From the IMG/VR virus record IMGVR_UViG_3300021233_000290, positions 17,017 through 81,016 of that record: DNA of 64,000 nucleotides. One strand, written 5' to 3'. The notes under the pieces were generated by a model that searched no databases, was not told the origin of the DNA, and saw only the letters and a list, made by a program, of their open reading frames with translations. A program made the position numbers and the translations under genes. Below, piece after piece: positions 50,651 to 58,140 of this stretch; positions within the stretch are counted from its first letter, which is position 1; every line of letters begins with the position of its first letter. The DNA is from a virus.

Positions 50651-51280
50651 AAACTCCCATTTATATCCTTTATGGGAATTCGTACAACCTCTACAAACAT
50701 TTCCAACTTGTTTAGGTGTGAACCCACCTTCTTTTGTTGAAGCTACAGATTCCCATTTTTTCACAATTTCCCCATTTATGGTTTTCTGTAAAACTGGTTT
50801 ATAAGAAACAATATTTTTCCTGCCGATATTAGATGATCTAATTTTTTCTACATGTTCTGGTGATAATTTTTTTCCTCTATGAGCGGCTGCGATTTTATCT
50901 TTGGTTTCTTGAGAAAGTTTTTTACCTATCATAGAAAGTCTTTGTTCTTCTTTCATTCTCCTTCCAATTATTCTACGTCCACTTGTCCCTTCCCCGCCGT
51001 TAGTTAAATTCACCAATGTTCCTTCATTTAAATCTTTTCTACCATATAATTTTATAAATTCTTTTTCTTTTTTGAAAAGTTCATCTTTGGATAATTCATC
51101 CATCAAGATCTCAACTTCAAATGGAGTATTTTTAATAACGTTTTTCCAAAACACGCTTCTTTTATAAGAATTATAAGCTCTTGAATATCTATGCCCATAT
51201 TTCCTATGAATACCAATTCCAATATAAAATACTTCATTCGTGTCTAGCCTTACATGTCTATATAGATAACCTGTGGTCAT
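50624..51280 (-). CDS. GIY-YIG homing endonuclease with NUMOD motifs
   Basis: 218 aa. The N-terminal GYLYRHVRLDTNEVFYIGIG is a GIY-YIG catalytic start, with a conserved Arg-rich helix and ELFKKEKEFIKLYG (catalytic Glu) next. The C-terminal half has NUMOD3 DNA-binding repeats (SQETKDKIAAAHRGKKLSPE, then VEKIRSSNIGRK) and a NUMOD1-like end (SVASTKEGGFTPKQVGNVCR). Typical free-standing phage homing endonuclease. On the opposite strand to its neighbours, with its own late promoter, and its 3' end overlaps the phosphoesterase gene by 27 bases. Confidence 0.9.
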   Translation of the reverse strand: MTTGYLYRHVRLDTNEVFYIGIGIHRKYGHRYSRAYNSYKRSVFWKNVIKNTPFEVEILMDELSKDELFKKEKEFIKLYGRKDLNEGTLVNLTNGGEGTSGRRIIGRRMKEEQRLSMIGKKLSQETKDKIAAAHRGKKLSPEHVEKIRSSNIGRKNIVSYKPVLQKTINGEIVKKWESVASTKEGGFTPKQVGNVCRGCTNSHKGYKWEFLPSDSFSK

Positions 51281-51283
51281 ATA

Positions 51284-51291
51284 TTTATTTA
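51284..51291 (-). promoter_or_regulatory. Late promoter (minus strand)
   Basis: Minus-strand TAAATAAA; T at 51291 is 11 bases before the ATG at 51280. Confidence 0.7.
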
Positions 51292-51362
51292 GTTAAAAAT
51301 TCAAAAATAAACCAATTTACAAGAGTTCCATATTATGTGTTTACATTTTAACGATTTGTGGT

Positions 51363-51370
51363 TAAATAAT
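51363..51370 (+). promoter_or_regulatory. Late promoter
   Basis: TAAATAAT; T at 51363 is 11 bases before the ATG at 51374. Confidence 0.8.
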
Positions 51371-51373
51371 CAC

Positions 51374-52243
51374 ATGGATTCTTTTGATATATTTTTTGAA
51401 AAACGTGAGAGAAATCGACTCCGTAAACAGGAGTTGGAAGATATTGGTAAAATCAATAATAAAGATTGGGTCGAGCAAGAAAAGAAAAATTTACCTCCTG
51501 TTGAATTGGAAAAAATTAAAAAAATGGAAGAACTACAAGTTCCTCCCGAATTAATTAATAAATTCAAAGAAGGTAAATTAAAAGAACATGAGAAAAAATT
51601 ATCTTCCGAATATCTAATAGGAAAAGAGAATAAAGATCTTGTTTTTAGAGATAATTACAGAAATGTTAAAATTTATACTGATCAATATGTGGTGAATGTG
51701 GATAAATCTGTGAAAAGAACTTTTTCGACCGTTTTTACTATGATGACTACTTTGAAAGACATAATGCCTACTAGAGGTTTCAGTGTCATAATTACCAATT
51801 CTGATAAAAACCCCAATTTTCCAAAGGTTAAAGCACTTGGAGATGGAAGTAAATCTCTTGCTTATTATACAAGAAATAAAATTTATGTCGATGAATTAGA
51901 CCCCATTGATGCTTCTACTTTATTACATGAATATGCACATTTATTGGCGGATAGAGTTCCTAAAAATGTTGAACGTATGATAAGACGTGAATACGAAAAA
52001 ATGATAAACGGCTATTTTACCAGTGTTACGGGAAAAAGAAGTAGACGAAAAAATTTAGAAGGTAAAAGAAATGCGATTAATAGGGAAAAAGTAGCAGAAG
52101 CTTTGGGACTTCCAAACGATTATGCTGCGACAAATTTTGATGAATGGTTCGCTGTTTTAATCGAACATTGGAAACAAATGAGAAATAATATGCATACTTA
52201 CAAATTTAAACAAATATTGAAAAAAGTGATTACGAGATTATGA
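51374..52243 (+). CDS. Late zinc metalloprotease (HExxH), possible capsid cargo
   Basis: 289 aa. The start at 51374 is fixed by the late element. HEYAH at residues 185-189 in STLLHEYAHLLAD is a zincin active site; about 70 residues on, NFDEWFAVLIEHW offers acidic third ligands of a gluzincin. The N-terminal MDSFDIFFEKRERN looks like the leader peptides of the internal proteins in this genome. The remaining N-terminal 100 residues are charged helices. A late-expressed protease with such a leader might be packaged in the head and injected, or act on virion maturation. No secretion signal seen. Confidence 0.65.
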   Translation: MDSFDIFFEKRERNRLRKQELEDIGKINNKDWVEQEKKNLPPVELEKIKKMEELQVPPELINKFKEGKLKEHEKKLSSEYLIGKENKDLVFRDNYRNVKIYTDQYVVNVDKSVKRTFSTVFTMMTTLKDIMPTRGFSVIITNSDKNPNFPKVKALGDGSKSLAYYTRNKIYVDELDPIDASTLLHEYAHLLADRVPKNVERMIRREYEKMINGYFTSVTGKRSRRKNLEGKRNAINREKVAEALGLPNDYAATNFDEWFAVLIEHWKQMRNNMHTYKFKQILKKVITRL

Positions 52244-52413
52244 AAAAACAATTCGATTACGGGAATTATATCATTTCCTATAGAAAAGAAAAAGACGGTC
52301 TTCTCCATTTCTTAAAGAAGAACATCGCCACGTTGGATGACGCTTTGAAAGAGCATCATAAATTACAAGATTTAGGTTATCATGATGTTTTGATTAAAAA
52401 ATTTAGAAAATGA
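52240..52413 (+). CDS. Hypothetical protein, 57 aa
   Basis: Not recognised. ATGA overlaps with both neighbours (52240 and 52410) make it a real coupled gene despite its size. Reads KKQFDYGNYIISYRKEKDGL, then a helix with DDALKEHHKLQDLGYHD. Resembles the small one-domain accessory proteins around it. Confidence 0.65.
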   Translation: MKKQFDYGNYIISYRKEKDGLLHFLKKNIATLDDALKEHHKLQDLGYHDVLIKKFRK

Positions 52414-52598
52414 AATACACAGGTAATATTAATAGCTACACCTTTATTATGAAGGAAGGTGATGATGTAATCGAGGTATGGTCAGATATGGATGCGGAAT
52501 TTCCAGAATCATATATCTACCTAAAAGAGGGTGAAATTAAGAGTGAGCGTCATTTCCACATGGAGATATCGGATTGGTGGATGCGAAATAAAAACTAG
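52410..52598 (+). CDS. Hypothetical protein, 62 aa
   Basis: Not recognised. Strand-rich and acidic (NINSYTFIMKEGDDVIEVWS). Coupled to the preceding gene by ATGA. Its TAG stop is the TAG of the AAAAACTAG promoter for the kinase-like gene. Confidence 0.6.
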   Translation: MKYTGNINSYTFIMKEGDDVIEVWSDMDAEFPESYIYLKEGEIKSERHFHMEISDWWMRNKN

Positions 52599-52614
52599 CT
52601 TACAATCGGTTGCG
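52590..52614 (+). promoter_or_regulatory. Early/middle promoter motif AAAAACTAG-type
   Basis: AAAAACTAGCTTACAAT with -10-like TACAAT at 52601-52606, eight bases to the ATG at 52615. It contains the upstream stop. Confidence 0.7.
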
Positions 52615-53175
52615 ATGGACAAACATTACAAACACATCGTTGACGATACAAACGGTAAAAGCAGTGAAGAACTGAGAACTGATATTTTAAAAGAAATTGA
52701 CGAAGCTATTGTGGCCACCTCGGATGAAGAGTTGGCAGAATATTTCCAAATGAGAAAAGTTGATTACTCTATGAAAAAAGTGATTTTGATTAGAGCAGTC
52801 AGCGGTGCTGGTAAATCAACTTTTGCTGAAATGCTTGCACCTGATTTTTATATCTGTTGTGCTGATGATTTCTTCACAGACGACCAAGGTAATTACAATT
52901 TCGATGCTTCCAAGCTTGGACAGGCTCATAAAGCTTGTCAAGAAAAGTATCTCAAATTGGTGGATCATCCATATATAGATCTTATTGTTGTTTCAAACAC
53001 GAACACGAAAGAATCTGATTATAAGTTTTATCTTGACGAAGCGGAAAAGCGTGGTATTATGGTTTTCTCGTTGGTGCTTGAGAATAGGCATGGTGGTAAA
53101 AACTTACATGGAGTACCTGACCATGTGCTTGAGCGTCAGGAACAGAATATTAAAAACAGCTTAAAATTGCGATGA
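52615..53175 (+). CDS. P-loop kinase, polynucleotide-kinase-like (AAA_33)
   Basis: 186 aa from the ATG at 52615, fixed by the promoter. Walker A SGAGKST at 63-69 in ILIRAVSGAGKSTFAEML; a CADDFFTDD Walker-B-like stretch; VVSNTNTKESDYKFYLDEA; and a C-terminal HGVPDHVLERQEQNI with Arg contacts. This is the layout of the T4-PNK-type and NEDD4BP2-like kinases, which phosphorylate 5' ends of RNA or DNA. There is no phosphatase domain, unlike T4 Pnkp. It may serve the RNA ligase at 59342. Confidence 0.75.
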   Translation: MDKHYKHIVDDTNGKSSEELRTDILKEIDEAIVATSDEELAEYFQMRKVDYSMKKVILIRAVSGAGKSTFAEMLAPDFYICCADDFFTDDQGNYNFDASKLGQAHKACQEKYLKLVDHPYIDLIVVSNTNTKESDYKFYLDEAEKRGIMVFSLVLENRHGGKNLHGVPDHVLERQEQNIKNSLKLR

Positions 53176-53336
53176 ATAAGAATCAACAACTCGTTCTTAC
53201 TTGCCTTCAAATCAATTTGAAGAATGCTAAGACTCCTGCTATGCGTAAACACGTTCAAGACCAGATAACATCATTTAAATTATATTGTAACCCAAAACCT
53301 AAACCACAACGTCCAGCTTGGTTGGACAAATTTTAA
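53172..53336 (+). CDS. Hypothetical basic protein, 54 aa
   Basis: Not recognised. ATGA overlap with the kinase gene. A helix with KNAKTPAMRKHVQDQI, then a Pro/Lys-rich end (CNPKPKPQRPAW). Very small and basic, could bind nucleic acid or the kinase. Confidence 0.6.
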   Translation: MNKNQQLVLTCLQINLKNAKTPAMRKHVQDQITSFKLYCNPKPKPQRPAWLDKF

Positions 53337-53340
53337 CAAA

Positions 53341-53559
53341 ATGAGCGAACAACGATTAGATGACAAAGCAGAGCTTGAAAAGACTCTCGTAACAAAGGGT
53401 GATATTGACTGGGATAAGCTTGTCATGACAAATAACATTTCACTAACCTACTCGTTTCTGGAAAGAAATAATCTTAGTATTGAGTTTGAAAATCGTGATG
53501 CTTTGCTCGAAGAGCTATGTCAAAAAGTTTTTGGCGCGAAACCAATTTATAAACAATAA
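53341..53559 (+). CDS. Hypothetical protein, 72 aa
   Basis: Not recognised. Helical and acidic (DDKAELEKTLVTKGDIDWDK; DALLEELCQKVFG). Starts four bases after the previous stop, in the same accessory operon. Confidence 0.6.
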   Translation: MSEQRLDDKAELEKTLVTKGDIDWDKLVMTNNISLTYSFLERNNLSIEFENRDALLEELCQKVFGAKPIYKQ

Positions 53560-53564
53560 AAAAT

Positions 53565-53852
53565 ATGGAATTCCTAAAACAAAACCTATCAGAAATCTGG
53601 CTACCAGTAATCGAGCAATTTCCGAAAATATTCCTCGAACCATCACCATACGTTCAAGGTCTTTATGAAAAATATTACAAAGACGAAGGCATCAAGAAAG
53701 AAGACTTGGTGAACTTGCGTTATGGCTTTGAACACGGTGTCGGTTGGAAAGATATTGTTATCGGCTTTTGTGAAGATATGCAAGCTCTTGCTATTGGACC
53801 TCACTGGGATGAGGATTTTGTTGGAGTAACCGATCAATTAAAATTATTTTAA
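53565..53852 (+). CDS. Hypothetical protein, 95 aa
   Basis: Not recognised. FLKQNLSEIWLPVIEQFPKI at the N-terminus, then KKEDLVNLRYGFEHGVGWKD and a short C-terminal tail. Helical with several aromatic residues; no motif. Start is five bases after the previous stop. Confidence 0.6.
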   Translation: MEFLKQNLSEIWLPVIEQFPKIFLEPSPYVQGLYEKYYKDEGIKKEDLVNLRYGFEHGVGWKDIVIGFCEDMQALAIGPHWDEDFVGVTDQLKLF

Positions 53853-53853
53853 T

Positions 53854-54435
53854 ATGGAAAACAAAGAAATCAACATTGCTATTGCGAAAAAATCTGGATT
53901 CTCAGTGTTTACGCCAAAAATAATTTTGAGCGAGTATTTCCCAAATTATGGATACTCTATCAAAAATCATCAAGAAGTAGATAAAGAAATCTGCTACATG
54001 CTGGCAAAATCAGGAATACATAAAGATTATTGGGGTGGGCGGAAAGTTGTAACTTTCTTACTAAAAGATGGTTTGATCTGCGTAAGTTCAGTAACTAGGA
54101 AAAACGAGCTGATTGCGCCAGGGAAAAACATCCCACCTTTCATGCGCTCCGAAATCCCAGTGCATATTAACAGAGATTTCATCCGAAAAGAGGAGCATAA
54201 GAACGGATTCCAACTGGATGATTTCGCCGAGTATCTTCCAGATTACTGCTCTGATGCTAATGCCACACAAGACATTATTGATTCATTTACACGCAAGCAA
54301 ACAATAAGTTACATTTCCCACCTATACGATATTGTAGGCGGCACAATGGATGATGCTGTTGTGGCGAGTCGTAAAGACAAAGCACTAGCTATATGGAAAA
54401 CACTAAAAGAAGAATATGAGAGAACTAAAATTTAA
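53854..54435 (+). CDS. Hypothetical protein, 193 aa
   Basis: Not recognised. Mixed alpha/beta, with FSVFTPKIILSEYFPNYGYS near the start, GGRKVVTFLLKDGLICVSSV, and a helical C-terminal half (DIIDSFTRKQTISYISHLYD). One aromatic- and Lys-rich region may form an active-site pocket, but no known catalytic residues stand out. Overlaps the first YopX gene by 20 bases. Confidence 0.6.
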   Translation: MENKEINIAIAKKSGFSVFTPKIILSEYFPNYGYSIKNHQEVDKEICYMLAKSGIHKDYWGGRKVVTFLLKDGLICVSSVTRKNELIAPGKNIPPFMRSEIPVHINRDFIRKEEHKNGFQLDDFAEYLPDYCSDANATQDIIDSFTRKQTISYISHLYDIVGGTMDDAVVASRKDKALAIWKTLKEEYERTKI

Positions 54436-54880
54436 AATTTGGGACAGACAAGCAAACAGATGGGCTGAGAATGATTGCTCACTTCATTGTTGCAGTAACT
54501 GGCAGATTGACCCATTTACGGGGCAGTTAACTGATTTTGTCAGTGCATTGGATAGTGACGAGGTAACACGCTATAACGCAGATCCTGCTCCTGATTATTA
54601 TTGGAAAGATGGCAAGATCGTAAATGAGCCTCGATATGTATTGGTGCAATTTACGGGTATTAAAGACAAGAATGGAAAAGAGATTTACGAAGGAGACATC
54701 TTAATTTTTCGACCAGCGTATGACGAATCATTGGGAGGTCAATTCGGCAATGCTATTTTCTCGGTGTCTTTTAAAGACGCTTCTTTTAGATTTGGTGATG
54801 AGTTGGCAGATCAGGAGGGTGCTAATTATTATGAAGTCATCGGCAACATCTTTGAAAATCCAGAACTATTAGAAGCATGA
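54416..54880 (+). CDS. YopX-family protein, copy 1
   Basis: 154 aa. KFKIWDRQANRWAEN at the start and the central VQFTGIKDKNGKEIYEGDIL are the diagnostic YopX pattern (F-x-W-D, then QYTGLKDKNGxEIYEGDI). The end is YYEVIGNIFENPELLE, again the family closing motif (xVIGNIxENPELL). YopX proteins are common in phages and prophages; function unknown. The next gene is a second copy, so a tandem duplication. Confidence 0.85.
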   Translation: MRELKFKIWDRQANRWAENDCSLHCCSNWQIDPFTGQLTDFVSALDSDEVTRYNADPAPDYYWKDGKIVNEPRYVLVQFTGIKDKNGKEIYEGDILIFRPAYDESLGGQFGNAIFSVSFKDASFRFGDELADQEGANYYEVIGNIFENPELLEA

Positions 54881-55305
54881 ACAGAGAAATTAAATTTAGA
54901 GTTTGGTGTCCTACATCAAAACATTTTTCGACTCAGCCTTGGCTTAGTTGTGATGGTTTAATGCTTAAATGGGAGCATACTGGAGATGCACAGACTCTTA
55001 CGGACATAAGATTTGATAATTATGTTATCCAACAATACACTGGCTTAAAAGACAAGAATGGTAAAGACATTTATGAGGGAGATATTGTAAACATTTTAAA
55101 AGAGAATAAATGTTATCCCGTGAATTTCGGCAATTGCTACGCTTCTGCTGATGACAACTATTGTGGAACAGAGTGTTTTGGATACCATATAGACGGACAA
55201 ATTATGGGATCGCGCGAAAGAAATTGGGGAAATGGAGCATTAATCACTGAAAATATGGAAGTTGTTGGCAATATCTTTGAAAATCCTGAACTATTGGAAA
55301 AATGA
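54877..55305 (+). CDS. YopX-family protein, copy 2
   Basis: 142 aa. KFRVWCPTSKHF at the start, IQQYTGLKDKNGKDIYEGDI centrally, and VVGNIFENPELLEK at the end. Overlaps copy 1 as ATGA. The two copies keep the central and terminal motifs but differ in the variable insert, here with several Cys (CYASADDNYCGTEC), which may give different ligands. Diverged paralogues rather than a recent duplication. Confidence 0.85.
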   Translation: MNREIKFRVWCPTSKHFSTQPWLSCDGLMLKWEHTGDAQTLTDIRFDNYVIQQYTGLKDKNGKDIYEGDIVNILKENKCYPVNFGNCYASADDNYCGTECFGYHIDGQIMGSRERNWGNGALITENMEVVGNIFENPELLEK

Positions 55306-55336
55306 AAAATAGATAGCATTTCTTGTTGAAAGATAT

Positions 55337-55359
55337 AAAAACTAGAGTATAATCCAATT
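55337..55359 (+). promoter_or_regulatory. Early/middle promoter motif AAAAACTAG-type with -35
   Basis: AAAAACTAGAGTATAAT with TATAAT at 55348-55353 (six bases to the ATG at 55360) and a TTGAAA at 55326-55331, 16 bases before the -10. The most consensus-like of the eight. Confidence 0.8.
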
Positions 55360-55821
55360 ATGAAACTTTTAGGAAAAACAAACGGTGAGAAATTCATCGC
55401 ATCTTTGCATCATTATCATTGTGTTACTCATGGAGATCTGATGATGGATGGCGGTCAACCCCATACCAATTTTTATGGTGGTTACAATCGCTTTTCAATG
55501 GATGGTCAGACTGTATGGTTCGAATTCAACGCTGACTTCGCTGAAATCTACAACAGACACAAAGAAACCAGAGGTATTTGGGATGTTAAACAAGGCAAAA
55601 TCTTATCACCCGAAGAGTATCCAGATGTTAATGATATGAGTGTGAAAGCGGATAATTTCATTTGGGGGACTTCTGGTAAAGATGGTAAATCCCCTTTGAA
55701 ATACGTTCTTCTCAAGAATTGTGAGACCGATCATTTGCAAAATATTCTAGCAAATGTTAAACATATTCAACCAGAAACAAAAAGAGTAATTGAATACATT
55801 TTGAAAAACCGTGAATCATAA
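55360..55821 (+). CDS. Hypothetical protein, 153 aa
   Basis: Not recognised. First gene after a promoter. The N-terminal half has several His residues (LHHYHCVTHGDLMMDG), possibly a metal site, then strands (QTVWFEFNADFAEIYNRHKE) and a C-terminal helix (RVIEYILKN). Start set six bases after the -10-like hexamer. Confidence 0.6.
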   Translation: MKLLGKTNGEKFIASLHHYHCVTHGDLMMDGGQPHTNFYGGYNRFSMDGQTVWFEFNADFAEIYNRHKETRGIWDVKQGKILSPEEYPDVNDMSVKADNFIWGTSGKDGKSPLKYVLLKNCETDHLQNILANVKHIQPETKRVIEYILKNRES

Positions 55822-56047
55822 ATTTTATTATTACAAATACTCTAACGATGGTGGAGAGACTTGGGTTCTTGGACATTATAGTCGTTATCTGATGGATATC
55901 ATGAAATTGGTTCGTGAGATTCCATTTTACTATCGTTTTAGAATCTATAATCAAGATGGTGTTGAATTGAATAAAGAAGAGATTAAAGAATCCTTTGATA
56001 AAATAGATTTGATGGATTCTATATTTGGAAAAGGAGGGTGGTTATGA
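55811..56047 (+). CDS. Hypothetical protein, 78 aa
   Basis: Not recognised. GTG start at 55811 overlaps the previous gene by 11 bases. KFYYYKYSNDGGETWVLGHY at the start resembles strand-rich small domains; the end is a helix. Its last codons carry GGAGG for the next gene. Confidence 0.55.
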   Translation: MNHKFYYYKYSNDGGETWVLGHYSRYLMDIMKLVREIPFYYRFRIYNQDGVELNKEEIKESFDKIDLMDSIFGKGGWL

Positions 56048-56283
56048 GAGATCCAATTGCTAAAGAAATTTATAAAAAACAATGGGATTTGGTGAAAAAA
56101 CACGCTCAAGAACGTTCTGAGTTATTGAATGAAGCCTGTAAAAGATGGGCAGCGGAAGAAGCGGAACTGTATCAAGAGTGTCTAGAAAAGACAGGTCATA
56201 AATTTGTCGTCGTTCCTGATAGAAGTAGGAAATTGAACGGTGAATTGAGAGAGTGGTGTGAACACTGTGGGTTATCAAAATGA
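56044..56283 (+). CDS. Hypothetical helical protein with CEHC motif, 79 aa
   Basis: Not recognised. The ATG at 56044 has GGAGG about six bases upstream and overlaps the previous stop. Two long charged helices (KKQWDLVKKHAQERSELLNE; AEEAELYQECLEKTGH) and a C-terminal WCEHCGLSK that could bind a metal with the other Cys and His residues. Confidence 0.6.
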   Translation: MRDPIAKEIYKKQWDLVKKHAQERSELLNEACKRWAAEEAELYQECLEKTGHKFVVVPDRSRKLNGELREWCEHCGLSK

Positions 56284-56519
56284 AGCGCGATCTAATATCT
56301 CCTAATAATGTTGTCCCTTACTTAAGGGACATGGGGTATAACTACTTTTGTAATGAACGTGGTGAACTCGTGTATTTGGGTAATTTTGAAACTTTGAGTT
56401 TCTTTCATTATCATACGATGAGAGAAAATTGGTATTTTTGGCTTGAGGATGATAAGCTATGGTCGGAAAGTATCTGTGGATTTATGATCGTGTTTCCTCT
56501 TCGAAAATCGATTGCTTAA
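56280..56519 (+). CDS. Hypothetical protein, 79 aa
   Basis: Not recognised. ATGA overlap with the preceding gene. Aromatic-rich (DMGYNYFCNERGELVYLGNF; WYFWLEDDKLWSESICGFMI). Its end runs into the promoter of the micro-ORF at 56541. Confidence 0.6.
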   Translation: MKRDLISPNNVVPYLRDMGYNYFCNERGELVYLGNFETLSFFHYHTMRENWYFWLEDDKLWSESICGFMIVFPLRKSIA

Positions 56520-56540
56520 AAACTAGAATATGCTCAAAGC
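56518..56540 (+). promoter_or_regulatory. Early/middle promoter motif AAAAACTAG-type
   Basis: AAAAACTAGAATATGCT, -10-like TATGCT at 56529-56534, six bases to the ATG at 56541. Overlaps the preceding stop. Confidence 0.7.
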
Positions 56541-56609
56541 ATGAAAGAACAACACAAACTACCAACATGGCTTGCTATTAGAATCGTGGAAACATTAAAC
56601 AAAAAATAA
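56541..56609 (+). CDS. Promoter-proximal micro-ORF, 22 aa
   Basis: Reads KEQHKLPTWLAIRIVETLNK, a basic amphipathic helix. Too short to assign, but it starts exactly six bases after the -10-like hexamer, as the other seven genes with this motif do. It may be a real microprotein or a leader peptide for the next gene, which begins four bases after its stop. Confidence 0.45.
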   Translation: MKEQHKLPTWLAIRIVETLNKK

Positions 56610-56613
56610 TAAT

Positions 56614-57537
56614 ATGGGACTATCAAATCAAGAAAGATACAAAAAAATCGTATGGGCTATTCATCACATTGAAGACGAACTTCGTCATCTTCAAAACGAT
56701 TACCAAACAGAAAGGCTGAAAAAATACGAAGGTAAGCTGTTTCCTGCGCTATTGAATCAAACAGGTGATCCTGGGTTTTGGATTTATGGCGACAGCTTTG
56801 ATAGCGACTCTTTTAATGGCTGCGCTCTGATTTCAACTGCTTTTGAAGCGCACATGGAAGATTTGCGTTTTGAAAAGCAAAAAAGAAAAGGACAAGATTA
56901 TGTTTTTGAGCATAAACCTGATGTTTTAGAGAACGCCATTCAAATCGAAAATCTCATCTCGCATTCTGTTGTCAACGGAAGAGGAGTAGTTAATATTTGG
57001 AAGTGGGTTGAATCGTTTCTTTATGCCGCGAATCGGTATGCTGATGAAATGTCTGAAAGCTTAACTCCTGTCAAAAATGTTATTTCTAACCTGCAAGGCG
57101 ATTTGTTTGCTATTATTTCTAAAAATAATCAGTATATGAGCGCATATCTTATGAGCAGAATTCTCAACAAGTGCGTGGATATTTATGATGATGAAGACAT
57201 CCTTGTGAAAACAATTAGAAGCATGTATTTGCATCATAATTTCAATGTCGATGAAAGCACTAATGTTGAAGTTTTGATGGATATGTGGGTAGACATCCAA
57301 TTCAAATGCAATTCAGACATCGAAACCAATACGAAAATCCTATATACTCTTCGTTGCATGGGGAGGAGAGTAGTTGATAGTAAAGAAGGGATTTTCAACG
57401 CTTTGAAAGATCATGTAGATCACGATTCTTTTGAGGAAGTATTCAAACAACTCACCAAAGAGAAGGAAGAATATGACGAGAAAAACAAATACGTTCCTCG
57501 CGATCATTGTGATTTGACTTGGAGATGGAAATACTAA
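56614..57537 (+). CDS. Hypothetical helical protein, 307 aa
   Basis: Not recognised. Almost entirely helical: an N-terminal coiled-coil-like section (IHHIEDELRHLQNDYQTERL), then repeated helices (GVVNIWKWVESFLYAANRYA; MSRILNKCVDIYDDEDILVK). No membrane segment or motif. AAAATAAT lies 11 bases upstream of the ATG, a one-mismatch late element, so it might be transcribed both early and late. Confidence 0.6.
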   Translation: MGLSNQERYKKIVWAIHHIEDELRHLQNDYQTERLKKYEGKLFPALLNQTGDPGFWIYGDSFDSDSFNGCALISTAFEAHMEDLRFEKQKRKGQDYVFEHKPDVLENAIQIENLISHSVVNGRGVVNIWKWVESFLYAANRYADEMSESLTPVKNVISNLQGDLFAIISKNNQYMSAYLMSRILNKCVDIYDDEDILVKTIRSMYLHHNFNVDESTNVEVLMDMWVDIQFKCNSDIETNTKILYTLRCMGRRVVDSKEGIFNALKDHVDHDSFEEVFKQLTKEKEEYDEKNKYVPRDHCDLTWRWKY

Positions 57538-57538
57538 T

Positions 57539-57793
57539 ATGCAAAAACTAATTTTGCGATACTTTTGGGATGATCAAGGTGCTTATTGTGGATACGAACA
57601 TCTACCGTTTGAATACTCTAGTAAAGAGCAAGCTTTTGTTGATTTTTTTACACTCTATGAAAAAGAAGATCCTTTTTGCTTCCTTGGAGAAAAATTTGAA
57701 AAAGGTATGCTGTGTGATTATCCCGAAATTCTGACACTCGACGAGTGGTTTGAAAGCAACAAATTAAACAATAAAAATGAACATCCAATTTAA
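57539..57793 (+). CDS. Hypothetical protein, 84 aa
   Basis: Not recognised. Strand-rich, aromatic (LILRYFWDDQGAYCGYEHLP), with an acidic helix after it. Starts two bases after the previous stop and overlaps the next gene by 17 bases, so it is in the middle of an accessory operon. Confidence 0.6.
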   Translation: MQKLILRYFWDDQGAYCGYEHLPFEYSSKEQAFVDFFTLYEKEDPFCFLGEKFEKGMLCDYPEILTLDEWFESNKLNNKNEHPI

Positions 57794-58118
57794 ATCAACC
57801 AAACAAGAACTGCCTAAACACAAGCAGTATATCTTGTATATTAAAAGAGAACAGTCTATGTTTTACAAGGATTCACCATTACCGACATTTACTAAATGTG
57901 AATGGTCTTGGCATGATGGTGACGGCTCTCAAATATGTCACAATAATAAATATTCAGTTGAAAAGCCACCAGAGGAATATCCATTTCTTTTGATTCTTGA
58001 TGGCGAGGGTTATACTATCTGGACAAACGAAACAAGTAAACATGATCCAGAAATCGAACATTTTTGGTGGATTGATCAAAAAGAGTTTGATAAAATCTGG
58101 GAAAATACTAAACATTAA
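57777..58118 (+). CDS. Hypothetical protein, 113 aa
   Basis: Not recognised. FKSTKQELPKHKQYILYIKR at the start and CEWSWHDGDGSQICHNNKYS in the middle suggest a strand-rich small domain similar to other phage 'DUF551-like' modules, which I cannot confirm. The end overlaps the next promoter. Confidence 0.55.
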   Translation: MNIQFKSTKQELPKHKQYILYIKREQSMFYKDSPLPTFTKCEWSWHDGDGSQICHNNKYSVEKPPEEYPFLLILDGEGYTIWTNETSKHDPEIEHFWWIDQKEFDKIWENTKH

Positions 58119-58140
58119 AAAACTAGACTACACTGAGCTT
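58118..58140 (+). promoter_or_regulatory. Early/middle promoter motif AAAAACTAG-type
   Basis: AAAAACTAGACTACACT, -10-like TACACT at 58129-58134, six bases to the ATG at 58141. Confidence 0.75.

Noticed and set aside
50640-50690. TCCCAT/ATGGGA hairpin after the phosphoesterase gene as a terminator
   Set aside because: Only six base pairs, long loop, no T run, and inside the endonuclease coding sequence.
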